Source of the DNA: Algoriphagus sp. CAU 1675
Lineage (GTDB): Bacteria > Bacteroidota > Bacteroidia > Cytophagales > Cyclobacteriaceae
DNA: 64,000 bases
NCBI RefSeq assembly: GCF_029222925.1
Contig: NZ_JARHUI010000002.1
Coordinates: 620,001-684,000, forward strand
Direction: 5' to 3'
Shown here: positions 54,066 through 62,424 of the stretch, piece after piece
Layout: each line of letters opens with the position of its first letter
Position numbering within the stretch: the stretch's first letter is position 1
The notes under the pieces: model-generated
The model's input: the letters and a program-made list of their open reading frames with translations, nothing else
Database searches by the model: none
Told to the model about the DNA's origin: nothing
Made by a program: the position numbers and the translations under genes

Positions 54066-55451
54066 TTAAGCCGCCTGAGGTGCACCAAATATACCAACCA
54101 TGTTCAAAATCAATAGGATAATCACGATAGGACAAACCCATTTGATAAAGAATATCCAGCCTGTTCGATAGACACCTTTGAAACCAGGAGCACCCATTGC
54201 CAACTCGTCGGCATAATCAGCAATCTTCTGAGCCCAACCTGTATACAATGCCAGCATCAAACAAATCACGATAACAGCGAAAGTACCAAATATAAAGTCC
54301 ATAGCCCCGAAGAAGCCAACTAACTCATTACTTAAGAAGTTGAATCTCAGTTCAGCAAAGAAATTTCCTTCGATATTGGACAAAGCGGAAGGTATGGACA
54401 TAATCATTGCAGCAATACCTACGATCCAGGTAGCTTTTTTACGGTTCCACTTTTTATCATCGATTAAATAAGCCACAGGAACTTCCAACATGGAAATCGT
54501 GGAAGTAAGAGCCGCCACCATCAACAACAGGAAGAACATCGCACCGATGAAATTCCCTCCTGGCATCGCATCAAATACTCTTGGCAATACGTCGAAGACC
54601 AAAGCTGGTCCAGCAGCAGGATCTTTTCCTGGCAACAAAGCAAATAAAGCAGGGAATACCATCAAACCACCTAAAAGGGCTACGGCAGTGTCCATTCCTG
54701 CAATCCAACCCGAAGACTGGATAATGTTAGAATTCTTTGGAAGGTAAGAACCAAAGGTGATCATCAAACCCCATCCAACAGACATGGAGAAAAATGCCTG
54801 CCCCAAAGCCTGAAGAATAACTGTACCGTTGATTTTCGAGAAATCCGGATTTAAATAATACTGTATCCCTGCCTCTGCACCTTCCAACGTCACAGAACGA
54901 CCTGCAATGAAGATAATGATGATAAAGAGTATAGGCATCAAGAATTTGGCAGCCTTTTCGATACCTCCTGAAACACCGCCCAATACAATCAGGATAGTGA
55001 TCAAAATGAATAAAAAGGTCAAAGGAATTACGTACAAGGGAGTCTGCACAAATTCATTAAAATCTATTGGGATATTGATGATCTCAGTGAAGATGTAGCC
55101 GACAGTCCAACCTGCAATTACAGAATAGTAGCTGAACACGAAAAAACAAACCAAGACGCAGAGAACGCCTGCGAGTTGCCAAAATTTATTTCCTCCTGTA
55201 TCACGGATGGCCCCGATAGGGTTTTTTCCGGATCTTCTTCCAAGGGAAATTTCATTGAACAAAAGTGGAATCCCAATGAAAAGCACACAGATAATGTATA
55301 CGAATACAAATGCTCCGCCACCATTTTCACCGGTTAGATACGGGAATCTCCAGATATTTCCCAAGCCGACTGCAGACCCTGCTGCAGCCATAATAAAGCC
55401 TAAACTGGATCCCCACTGACCTCTACTTTCAGTATTTGCGCTTACTGCCAT
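54066..55451 (-). CDS. Sodium-dependent neurotransmitter-symporter (SNF/NSS) family transporter
   Basis: A 461-residue transporter with about eleven helices. Helix 1 has the unwound sodium-site region AAAGSAVGLGNIWRFPYL, diagnostic of LeuT-type NSS proteins. Bacterial members import amino acids with sodium. Which amino acid is not known. It has its own terminator. Confidence 0.92.
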   Translation of the reverse strand: MAVSANTESRGQWGSSLGFIMAAAGSAVGLGNIWRFPYLTGENGGGAFVFVYIICVLFIGIPLLFNEISLGRRSGKNPIGAIRDTGGNKFWQLAGVLCVLVCFFVFSYYSVIAGWTVGYIFTEIINIPIDFNEFVQTPLYVIPLTFLFILITILIVLGGVSGGIEKAAKFLMPILFIIIIFIAGRSVTLEGAEAGIQYYLNPDFSKINGTVILQALGQAFFSMSVGWGLMITFGSYLPKNSNIIQSSGWIAGMDTAVALLGGLMVFPALFALLPGKDPAAGPALVFDVLPRVFDAMPGGNFIGAMFFLLLMVAALTSTISMLEVPVAYLIDDKKWNRKKATWIVGIAAMIMSIPSALSNIEGNFFAELRFNFLSNELVGFFGAMDFIFGTFAVIVICLMLALYTGWAQKIADYADELAMGAPGFKGVYRTGWIFFIKWVCPIVIILLILNMVGIFGAPQAA

Positions 55452-55491
55452 AGATAATGCTAAAGTTAAATTAAGGGTATAAAACTGCTAT

Positions 55492-56409
55492 TTAAGAGCG
55501 GGCTAAGATAATTTGTTTTGCCAAAATACCAATTGCCGCTCGGAAAGTTTTCGGCTCAAAACCAAGCTCTTTTCGAGCCTTTTCAATGATAAATCCGGTT
55601 TTCAAAGGACGCTTGGCAGGCTGGGTAAAAGTATTGGAATCTGTCCTCTTTATCAGACTCTTATCCAATCCAAAAAACTCCGCAGTTTCCATGGCCATTT
55701 CGTAAGGGGTCAAAAAATCAGGACCTGAGATATTATAAACACCTTGGGCCCCTCTCTCAGCAATCAGGATACATCCTGCTGCCAAATCCTCCGCCAAGGT
55801 TGGGGTCCTAAACTGGTCATCCACTACCTGGATCACTTTACCGGCTTCCAGGGAGCTTTTCACCCATAGAATGATATTGCTACGGGTAAGGTCATGGGCT
55901 ACTCCAAAAACCAAAACAGTCCGGGCAATGGACCACTTGGTCCGGCTACTCATCACCAGCCCTTCAGCCTCCAGCTTGGTTTCCCCATAGTAATTCACCG
56001 GAGAAGGAATTGCATTTTCACCCAAAGGACCTTCCTCTCCTGAGAAAATGAAATCTGTAGATACAAAAATAAAATGGGCCTGAATTTCCTCGGAAGCTGC
56101 CAGCAAATACCGAGTGGCTTCTACATTAGCCTCATAGCAAGCCTCTCGATTCAGTTCACACTGATCCACATTGGTCATGGCTGCCCCGTGAATTACAATA
56201 TCCGGCTTGATTTCAGAAACCAATCTCTTTACTTCCCCTTCATTAGAAATATCCAGAGAGCAATAAATAAAGCCATTTTCCGGGATTCTACAAGCACCCC
56301 TTCCACTGGCAAATACCTCAAACTCTCCTTTCTCTACGAGTTGCTCTACAAGTTTTTGGCCCAAGAGCCCATTGGCTCCTGTAATGAAAATCTTTTTCTT
56401 ATTCACCAT
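55492..56409 (-). CDS. RmlD-like sugar-nucleotide reductase (extended SDR)
   Basis: A 305-residue enzyme with Rossmann GANGLLGQKL (from residue 11), the YGETKLEAE active-site Y-x-x-x-K and the FVSTDFIF segment. It resembles dTDP-4-dehydrorhamnose reductase, but the other rhamnose genes are not here, so the exact substrate is open. Its start overlaps the cyclophilin stop by 11 bases. Last gene of the operon that begins at 61882. Confidence 0.87.
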   Translation of the reverse strand: MVNKKKIFITGANGLLGQKLVEQLVEKGEFEVFASGRGACRIPENGFIYCSLDISNEGEVKRLVSEIKPDIVIHGAAMTNVDQCELNREACYEANVEATRYLLAASEEIQAHFIFVSTDFIFSGEEGPLGENAIPSPVNYYGETKLEAEGLVMSSRTKWSIARTVLVFGVAHDLTRSNIILWVKSSLEAGKVIQVVDDQFRTPTLAEDLAAGCILIAERGAQGVYNISGPDFLTPYEMAMETAEFFGLDKSLIKRTDSNTFTQPAKRPLKTGFIIEKARKELGFEPKTFRAAIGILAKQIILARS

Positions 56410-57244
56410 CAGGATAGGTATATCCGTATTCTTTTTCGATTTTCTTTCGGGACATTTTCTCCACAGAAACCTTCATGTATACCGGATTTAGAGGCTTATC
56501 CCGTGGCCCTCTTTCCTCCATCGCGATCTTTTCTGCCACATCAATTCCTGAGATCACCTCCCCAAACACCGTGTATTCATCATCGAGATGGGGAGTTCCT
56601 CCCACAGTCGTATAGGCTTGGATTTCTTCTTTGGTCAAATCCTTGGTCAGCTTCAGGTTTAGGGATTCTTCAATTTCCGCCCTTTTCGAAAGAAGAAGGT
56701 GGGTCAAGCTATCAAACTCCTGAGCGGCATAAAGTCGACTGTATTCGTTTCTCAAAGCTTCCTGGCTTCCCAGTTGGACATACTGCATAAATGCCGACTG
56801 CAACTTGGGCATATCCGCTGTCAATTCCAGCTCAGTGTAAATTTCTCCCAGGACAATATAAAATTGAGATCCGCTGGACCTTCTTTCCGGATTGATATTA
56901 TTTCCCTGACGGGCAGCGGCTATCGCACCTTTTTTATGAAAATGGTTGGTTCTGATTTCAGCTGGAAGAGTTGGCCACTCTTCAGAAGGCATTCCCTCTT
57001 TGGTAAAGACATCTCCTCCCTGAACCATAAAGTCCGGAATCACCCGGTGAAATTCCGTAGAATCAAATCGACCGGATTCAGCAAGTTCTAGGAAATTAGA
57101 CTTATGAACCGGGGTGTCATCAAAAAGTATTGCCACGATATTCCCATACTTGGTTTCTATGGTGACCACTTGGTCTTTTTGACCTCCGCAGGCTACTGAG
57201 CTAATCAGCAAAAAACCAAAAATGAAATAGTTCAGAACTCTCAT
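56399..57244 (-). CDS. Periplasmic cyclophilin-type peptidyl-prolyl isomerase, lipoprotein
   Basis: A 281-residue lipoprotein (lipobox SVACGG, then QKDQ). The cyclophilin fold is split by an insert of about 90 residues: FHRVIPDFMVQGGD lies before it and FGEVISGID after it. The insert (about 121-205) is largely helical. It catalyses proline isomerisation in the periplasm. ATGA overlap with hemC upstream. Confidence 0.9.
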   Translation of the reverse strand: MRVLNYFIFGFLLISSVACGGQKDQVVTIETKYGNIVAILFDDTPVHKSNFLELAESGRFDSTEFHRVIPDFMVQGGDVFTKEGMPSEEWPTLPAEIRTNHFHKKGAIAAARQGNNINPERRSSGSQFYIVLGEIYTELELTADMPKLQSAFMQYVQLGSQEALRNEYSRLYAAQEFDSLTHLLLSKRAEIEESLNLKLTKDLTKEEIQAYTTVGGTPHLDDEYTVFGEVISGIDVAEKIAMEERGPRDKPLNPVYMKVSVEKMSRKKIEKEYGYTYPDGE

Positions 57245-58179
57245 TTATTCAGTGTAGATTTAATTTGATCTAGAATTTCTTTCCCTCCAGCACCCAAAAC
57301 CTGAGCTGCCAATTCCTGGCCGAGTGCCTCCGGGTTTTCGGTACTTCCTTTGACTTCAAACACCAACCTTTTCTTTCCATCCAGGCTGACAATTCCCCCT
57401 TTAAGTTTTAAAGTATCTGAATCAAGGCTTGCCAAGGCAAAAACAGGAATACTGCACCCTCCCTCCAAAACACGAAGGTAAGCCCTTTCTGCCCGAAGCT
57501 TAAAAGCAGTTTCAGAATGATTGCAAGCCTGGATGATTTGTTGCTTGAGTGCGGGATCCAATTTTTCGGAAACCTCTATAGCAACAGACCCTTGTCCCAC
57601 TGCGGGAGTAAATTCCTCCAGGGAAAGTTCTTGGACAATGCGATCGTCATAGCCCATCCTATGCACGCCTGCATAAGCCAACAACAGGGCGTCGCATAGT
57701 CCTTCTTCCATCTTTCGGATTCGGGTTTGAAGATTTCCCCGGACCTCCACAGTTTGTACATGAGGGTAAAAATGCTTCAGAGTAGCCACTCTCCGGGTGG
57801 ATGAAGTTCCCAAAACCAAAGGTTTGGAACTGTCCGCAAGAGAAATGGAGTCCTTGTGCGAAAGAATCACGTCATTTTCTTTTTCCCGCTCGGTAAAGGC
57901 AATTATTTCAAACCCTTCGGGGAGATGGGATTGCATATCTTTCGCGCTGTGGACAGCGACATCAATTCGTCCATCCAGCAATTGATCTTCAAGCTCCTGA
58001 GTAAACACACCCTTACTCCCAATTTTGGAAATGGAAACATCCAACACCTGGTCTCCTTTGGTATCGATGATAATAATTTCAGATTCCATACCGGCTTTTT
58101 TTAGCAGATCCTCCACATGGTAGGCCTGCCAAAGTGCCAGCTTACTGCCCCTCGTTCCTATTTTTACTTTTTTGCTCAT
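57241..58179 (-). CDS. hemC: Hydroxymethylbilane synthase
   Basis: A 312-residue enzyme of haem synthesis that polymerises four porphobilinogen units. The dipyrromethane cofactor cysteine is C242 in EGGCSIP; the catalytic aspartate is D81 in SAKDMQ, and LGTSSTRR is the substrate-contact loop. It overlaps rimK upstream and the cyclophilin downstream by ATGA. The next haem genes are not in the window. Confidence 0.96.
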   Translation of the reverse strand: MSKKVKIGTRGSKLALWQAYHVEDLLKKAGMESEIIIIDTKGDQVLDVSISKIGSKGVFTQELEDQLLDGRIDVAVHSAKDMQSHLPEGFEIIAFTEREKENDVILSHKDSISLADSSKPLVLGTSSTRRVATLKHFYPHVQTVEVRGNLQTRIRKMEEGLCDALLLAYAGVHRMGYDDRIVQELSLEEFTPAVGQGSVAIEVSEKLDPALKQQIIQACNHSETAFKLRAERAYLRVLEGGCSIPVFALASLDSDTLKLKGGIVSLDGKKRLVFEVKGSTENPEALGQELAAQVLGAGGKEILDQIKSTLNK

Positions 58180-59084
58180 TGCTGGGTATTTCGTTTCGGC
58201 GACTTCTTTCGGACACCTTCTTCTATAAATCTGATGATTTCACCGGCAATATCGATCCCAGTGGCTTTTTCTATACCCTCCAATCCAGGCGAGCTATTTA
58301 CTTCCAAGATCAGAGGCCCTCTAGCAGACTGGAGCATATCCACCCCAGCCACATCCAGACCAAGAGCCTTGGCTGCTCCAAGGGCTGCCTGTTTTTCAGC
58401 TCTGGAAAGCTTGATGACCGTTGCTTTTCCCCCACGATGGAGATTGGATCGGAATTCCCCCTCTGCTCCCTGGCGCTTCATCGCCCCAACGACCTTTCCA
58501 TTGACCACAAAAGCACGGATGTCCGCACCTTTTGCTTCCTTGATAAATTCCTGAACAATGATCCGTGCTCTCAAACCATGAAAAGCCTCAATTACCGACT
58601 GTCCGGCCTTTTTTGTCTCTGCCAATACCACTCCTAATCCCTGAGTCCCTTCTAGCAACTTGATGATTAAAGGCGCCCCTCCTACATGCTCTATAAGCTG
58701 TTTTTCTCCTCCTTTGGAAAAGTTGGTGAAGGCTGTTTTAGGCATACCCAGACCTGCTTTTGAAAGAATTTGAAGACTGCGGAGTTTATCCCTGCTTCGG
58801 ACAATGGCCTGGGAATTAACCGCCGAGAATGCTCCCATCAACTCAAATTGACGGACCACAGCGGTCCCATAAAATGTCACAGAGGCTCCAATTCTGGGGA
58901 TGATCGCATCCACATCCTTCAACTCCTCACCTTTGTAAATAATCGATGGCCCCTCTTGTTCGATAATCAAATCACAGATACTGTGATTGACGATCAAGGC
59001 CTCATGACCGGCTTTCTGAATGGCTTCAAATAGCCTTCGGGTAGAATATAAATTGGGGTTCCTGGAAAGGATTGCGATTTTCAT
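58176..59084 (-). CDS. rimK: RimK-like ATP-grasp ligase (ribosomal protein S6 glutamylase family)
   Basis: A 302-residue ATP-grasp enzyme. [15 protein letters not shown] is the ATP-grasp loop; [19 protein letters not shown] and [13 protein letters not shown] supply metal and substrate contacts. RimK adds glutamates to the C-terminus of ribosomal protein S6. The adjacent RimB-like protease gene overlaps by ATGA, as in other rim clusters. S6 itself is not in the window. Confidence 0.93.
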   Translation of the reverse strand: MKIAILSRNPNLYSTRRLFEAIQKAGHEALIVNHSICDLIIEQEGPSIIYKGEELKDVDAIIPRIGASVTFYGTAVVRQFELMGAFSAVNSQAIVRSRDKLRSLQILSKAGLGMPKTAFTNFSKGGEKQLIEHVGGAPLIIKLLEGTQGLGVVLAETKKAGQSVIEAFHGLRARIIVQEFIKEAKGADIRAFVVNGKVVGAMKRQGAEGEFRSNLHRGGKATVIKLSRAEKQAALGAAKALGLDVAGVDMLQSARGPLILEVNSSPGLEGIEKATGIDIAGEIIRFIEEGVRKKSPKRNTQQ

Positions 59085-59524
59085 GATTTTTTGGTGCGGT
59101 ATGCTTTGGCAAGATTTATTCCCGATACATCCACGAGGAATCGGTTTCTTAAAATTTTTCTCCCGAGCAGAATGGCATTTTTCATACTTGATCGGTCTGT
59201 CAATGTAATTTCAGCCATAAACTTCTCCCCAGCCAGATCCATTTCCGTCTCTATCAAATAGCGCTTCTCCACTTGGCCAAAAGAGTTTTTGACTACCTTT
59301 TCTCTGTAATTTTCAAAAGTCACTCTTTTTCCTGTAAAATTCTTATGTCCTGGCAACAAGACCTGAAAGGAAAGCACTTTTTTCCCATCCACATCCTCTT
59401 CACGGATTTCCTCAGCATGGACAGAGCTCGTGTATGCCCCGGTGTCCACCTTTGCCCAAACCAGCCTCAATCCAAGTTCCGGCAGCGTAATCTTCTCTTT
59501 TCTCCCAATGATTTTCTTATCCAT
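59081..59524 (-). CDS. RimB-like retropepsin-fold protease (PF05618 type)
   Basis: A 147-residue protein of the family once called ATP-dependent zinc protease. Its core is [12 protein letters not shown] (aspartate of a D-T-G-A retropepsin-like site). In other bacteria a RimB-type protease is encoded with rimK. I start at the ATG at 59524; TTG three codons earlier is less likely. The start overlaps holB by 8 bases and the end overlaps rimK by ATGA. Confidence 0.85.
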   Translation of the reverse strand: MDKKIIGRKEKITLPELGLRLVWAKVDTGAYTSSVHAEEIREEDVDGKKVLSFQVLLPGHKNFTGKRVTFENYREKVVKNSFGQVEKRYLIETEMDLAGEKFMAEITLTDRSSMKNAILLGRKILRNRFLVDVSGINLAKAYRTKKS

Positions 59525-60674
59525 TTCTGCCAATTTTAGCCATCAGGATCAAAATTTCCATAGACAAGTCCGTAAAGATCATTTTTGCATTCCCGTTTCT
59601 TTCTAAGTGATAAAGGGCTTTGTTAAACAACTCATAAAGCCCCGCGACATGTTCTTCCTTCAGGACAGAACCCGATATCTTCTGGACAAAAGTCCTGTCT
59701 TCACCATTTGTCCTCAATAGGGCATCCAGCTCCACATTTTGTAACAAAATCTCCCTGAGAACATTAATTCCGGTCTGAAGGAGGGATTTTTCCCCTTCGA
59801 TATCCATTTTGTGAAAAACTTCAGCCAAAGCAAAAATCTCCTTGAAATGTCTTCCGTGACACAAACGAAACCAATTACGGATCCAGGCAACCTGCTGATC
59901 CTCCACCTGATTGACCAGGCGAAGAGCCTCCCGCATACTACCGTCCGCAATCATGGAAATCTGTGAAGCAGTCTGCTCATCGCAATGGCCGGCTTCTACG
60001 AGATAATTTTTGATCTCCTCATCAGAAAAACCTCTGATCACTACTTTTTGGGTTCGGGAAAGGATGGTAGTCAACAACTGATCCGGCACCGAGGTGACGA
60101 GCATAAAAATGGTTTTTGGCTGAGGCTCCTCAATGATCTTAAGCAAAGCATTGGCTGCATTTGCATTTAAATATTCCGGAGCCCAGATCATCATGATTTT
60201 ATATCCCCCTTCAAAGGAAACCAATGAGAGAGTCTGAATGATTTTTCGGGCTGCTCCTACAGAAATATTGAGCTGCTTCTTTTCAAAATTGTTGAAATAA
60301 ATATAATCATGAACATTTCCGTAAGGTTGTTCCTGAACAAATTTCCTCCAATTGGCCAGATGATCCACCTTTTGATCCTTTTCATCATCTCCCACTTTTT
60401 CATCGTCTTTCCCCTTACTGATTAGAGGAAATGCAAAATTCAAATCAGGCATCACCAATTTAGCCATTCTTTGACATGAGGAACATTGACCACAGGAATC
60501 GGTATCACTCGGATTTTGGCAATACAAGTATGTCGCCAAGGCCAAAGCCATGGTCAGGTTGGCCGATCCCTCTGGACCATGAAAAAGTAAAGCATGTGCC
60601 AAATGGTTATTTTTGACCGCGTTTAGAAGGTTGTTTTTAGTCTCCGGAAGGCCCGGTATCTCGGCAAATTGCAT
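59517..60674 (-). CDS. holB: DNA polymerase III delta' subunit
   Basis: A 385-residue clamp-loader subunit. It has an AAA+ core with a modified P-loop (HGPEGSANLT), a zinc-binding cluster CGQCSSC (with an upstream C at YCQN), and SRTQK, the arginine-finger region. It partners with DnaX and HolA. It lies second in the operon, 11 bases after the GlmU-like gene. Confidence 0.93.
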   Translation of the reverse strand: MQFAEIPGLPETKNNLLNAVKNNHLAHALLFHGPEGSANLTMALALATYLYCQNPSDTDSCGQCSSCQRMAKLVMPDLNFAFPLISKGKDDEKVGDDEKDQKVDHLANWRKFVQEQPYGNVHDYIYFNNFEKKQLNISVGAARKIIQTLSLVSFEGGYKIMMIWAPEYLNANAANALLKIIEEPQPKTIFMLVTSVPDQLLTTILSRTQKVVIRGFSDEEIKNYLVEAGHCDEQTASQISMIADGSMREALRLVNQVEDQQVAWIRNWFRLCHGRHFKEIFALAEVFHKMDIEGEKSLLQTGINVLREILLQNVELDALLRTNGEDRTFVQKISGSVLKEEHVAGLYELFNKALYHLERNGNAKMIFTDLSMEILILMAKIGRNG

Positions 60675-60685
60675 AACTTAATCGA

Positions 60686-61882
60686 TCAGGATTTCTTTTC
60701 CCAAATTCTATAGCTTTTGGACATTTCAAAAATCCGCTCAAGGATTTCTTTTTCTTCATGGGACCAAACTACATTTCTTCTGGCCATGATCGCTTTGCTA
60801 GTCTCTTCAAATTGGGGAAACTGAAAGGTAGAAAATCCTGCCGCTCCACCCCAAGCAAATGATGGAATGAAATTTCTCGGAAAGCCATCCCCGAATATAT
60901 TGGCACCAACTCCAACCACGGTTCCGGTATTGAACATAGTATTGATTCCGCATTTGGAATGATCTCCCATGATCAAACCGCAGAACTGCAGCCCGGTATT
61001 GGCAAAACCTCCTTTTGTATAATCCCAGAGCTTTACCGGCGCATAATTGTTTTTCAGATTGCTGGTATTGGTATCTGCGCCCAAATTACACCATTCACCG
61101 ATCACTGAATTCCCCAGAAATCCTTCATGGCCTTTGTTGGAATAACCGAAAATGACGGAATTGGACACTTCACCTCCTACTTTGGAAAAAGGCCCCACGG
61201 TAGTATCCCCTCTGAGTTTGGCCCCCATGTTCAGTGTAGAACCCTCACAGATCGCAAATGGCCCCCGTACCAGTGAACCTTCCTGGATATCGGTATTTTT
61301 GCCGATATAGATCGGCCCGTTTTCAGCATTCAGTACCGCAGCCCGGATTTGGGCTCCTTCTTCGATAAAGATATTTTCAGACGCATAGACACGGGTATAT
61401 GGATCTGTGATCTCCGCAGACTTCCTTCCCTTGGTGATAAGAATAAAATCCTTCCTGATCTCCTCTCCATTAAACTGAAAAATCTGCCAGGTTTTCTGCA
61501 ATAGCTTGGGTTCAGACTCCATCTCCACCGCTTCTTTATCAGCACAAGCACTTAGATTTTTTTCAGTTTCGCCGATATAAGCAGCAAGAAGGGTTTTGCC
61601 AAAATACAAAGCCTGGGAAGGCTTAAGTTTTTTCAATTGGGAAAGTGAGTCTTCATCAGGAAGCCAAGAACCGTTGACAGCCAAGAGTGAACCTTCCGCT
61701 CTCTGAAACTTGGTTTGCAAGTAATCCTGAGTCAAATAGGAAACCACTTTTCCGGTATATTTTTCCCATTTTTCTGAAATCTTCAGAATACCGACACGGA
61801 TGTCGGCCACAGGCCTTGTAAAAGTAAAGGGCAACAATGAACCCCGGATAGAAGGGTCATCAAACAAAAGAATATTCTCCAT
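60686..61882 (-). CDS. GlmU-like sugar-nucleotidyltransferase with left-handed beta-helix
   Basis: A 398-residue protein: an N-terminal nucleotidyltransferase-like half (about 1-175, start LLFDDPSIRGSLLPFTFTRP) and a C-terminal hexapeptide-repeat helix (about 180-370) with NTDIQEGSLVRG, GAKLRGDTTVG and similar turns. It belongs to the Bacteroidota GlmU-like group, presumed to make UDP-GlcNAc or a related nucleotide sugar. It lacks the standard LAAGxGTRM start of GlmU, so the first activity is uncertain. Confidence 0.85.
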   Translation of the reverse strand: MENILLFDDPSIRGSLLPFTFTRPVADIRVGILKISEKWEKYTGKVVSYLTQDYLQTKFQRAEGSLLAVNGSWLPDEDSLSQLKKLKPSQALYFGKTLLAAYIGETEKNLSACADKEAVEMESEPKLLQKTWQIFQFNGEEIRKDFILITKGRKSAEITDPYTRVYASENIFIEEGAQIRAAVLNAENGPIYIGKNTDIQEGSLVRGPFAICEGSTLNMGAKLRGDTTVGPFSKVGGEVSNSVIFGYSNKGHEGFLGNSVIGEWCNLGADTNTSNLKNNYAPVKLWDYTKGGFANTGLQFCGLIMGDHSKCGINTMFNTGTVVGVGANIFGDGFPRNFIPSFAWGGAAGFSTFQFPQFEETSKAIMARRNVVWSHEEKEILERIFEMSKSYRIWEKKS

Positions 61883-61894
61883 GGGGCAAAAATA

Positions 61895-61932
61895 AAAAAG
61901 TCTCCCGGAATCCTTGCTCCGGGAGACTTTTT
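61895..61932 (-). terminator. Terminator of rpmE2
   Basis: AAAAAGTCTCCCGGA and its complement with an eight-base loop form a 15-bp stem with T-runs, between rpmE2 and the GlmU-like gene. Confidence 0.85.
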
Positions 61933-61951
61933 AGCCTGAAGGCTACTCGAA

Positions 61952-62197
61952 TTACTTCTTCGCGTATCTTCTGTTGAATTTCTCCACTCGACCAGCAGTG
62001 TCAAGCAACATTTTCTTACCAGTGTAGAATGGGTGAGACTCGGAGCTCACTTCAATTTTGTACACAGGATATTCTTTGCCATCTTCCCATACGATAGTTT
62101 CGCTGGTCTCGATAGTAGATTTTGTCAAGAACTTAAACTCGGAGGAAGTGTCATAAAACACAACGTCTCTGTAGTTTGGATGAATATCAGCTTTCAT
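61952..62197 (-). CDS. rpmE2: 50S ribosomal protein L31, type B
   Basis: An 81-residue ribosomal protein. [14 protein letters not shown] at the start and HPFYTGK near the end are typical of L31. It has no cysteines, so it is the zinc-independent type B form. Monocistronic, with its own promoter and terminator. Confidence 0.96.
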   Translation of the reverse strand: MKADIHPNYRDVVFYDTSSEFKFLTKSTIETSETIVWEDGKEYPVYKIEVSSESHPFYTGKKMLLDTAGRVEKFNRRYAKK

Positions 62198-62236
62198 ATG
62201 ACTAGTATTTTTATAGTAGCTTTTTCAAATGAGGCA

Positions 62237-62268
62237 CAAAGTTATCCTTTTTATCAAATCCCACCAAA
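62237..62268 (-). promoter_or_regulatory. Promoter of rpmE2
   Basis: On the minus strand TTTG, 20 bases and TAACTTTG give a near-perfect Bacteroidota promoter (TTTG-N19/20-TAnnTTTG), about 40 bases upstream of the start. Confidence 0.75.
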
Positions 62269-62424
62269 TCTTTGACAAAATTAAATCCCAGAGACTGAAT
62301 TGAAAAGCATTGTTTTTACAAAATCTTCAATCGAACCCCAATTTTCGTGGTTTTTCAGCCGGCAAGTTGTTTTTTTTACTGACATTAATCTTTCCGTTTT
62401 TCCTTTCTTTAAAAGTTTTCGCTG

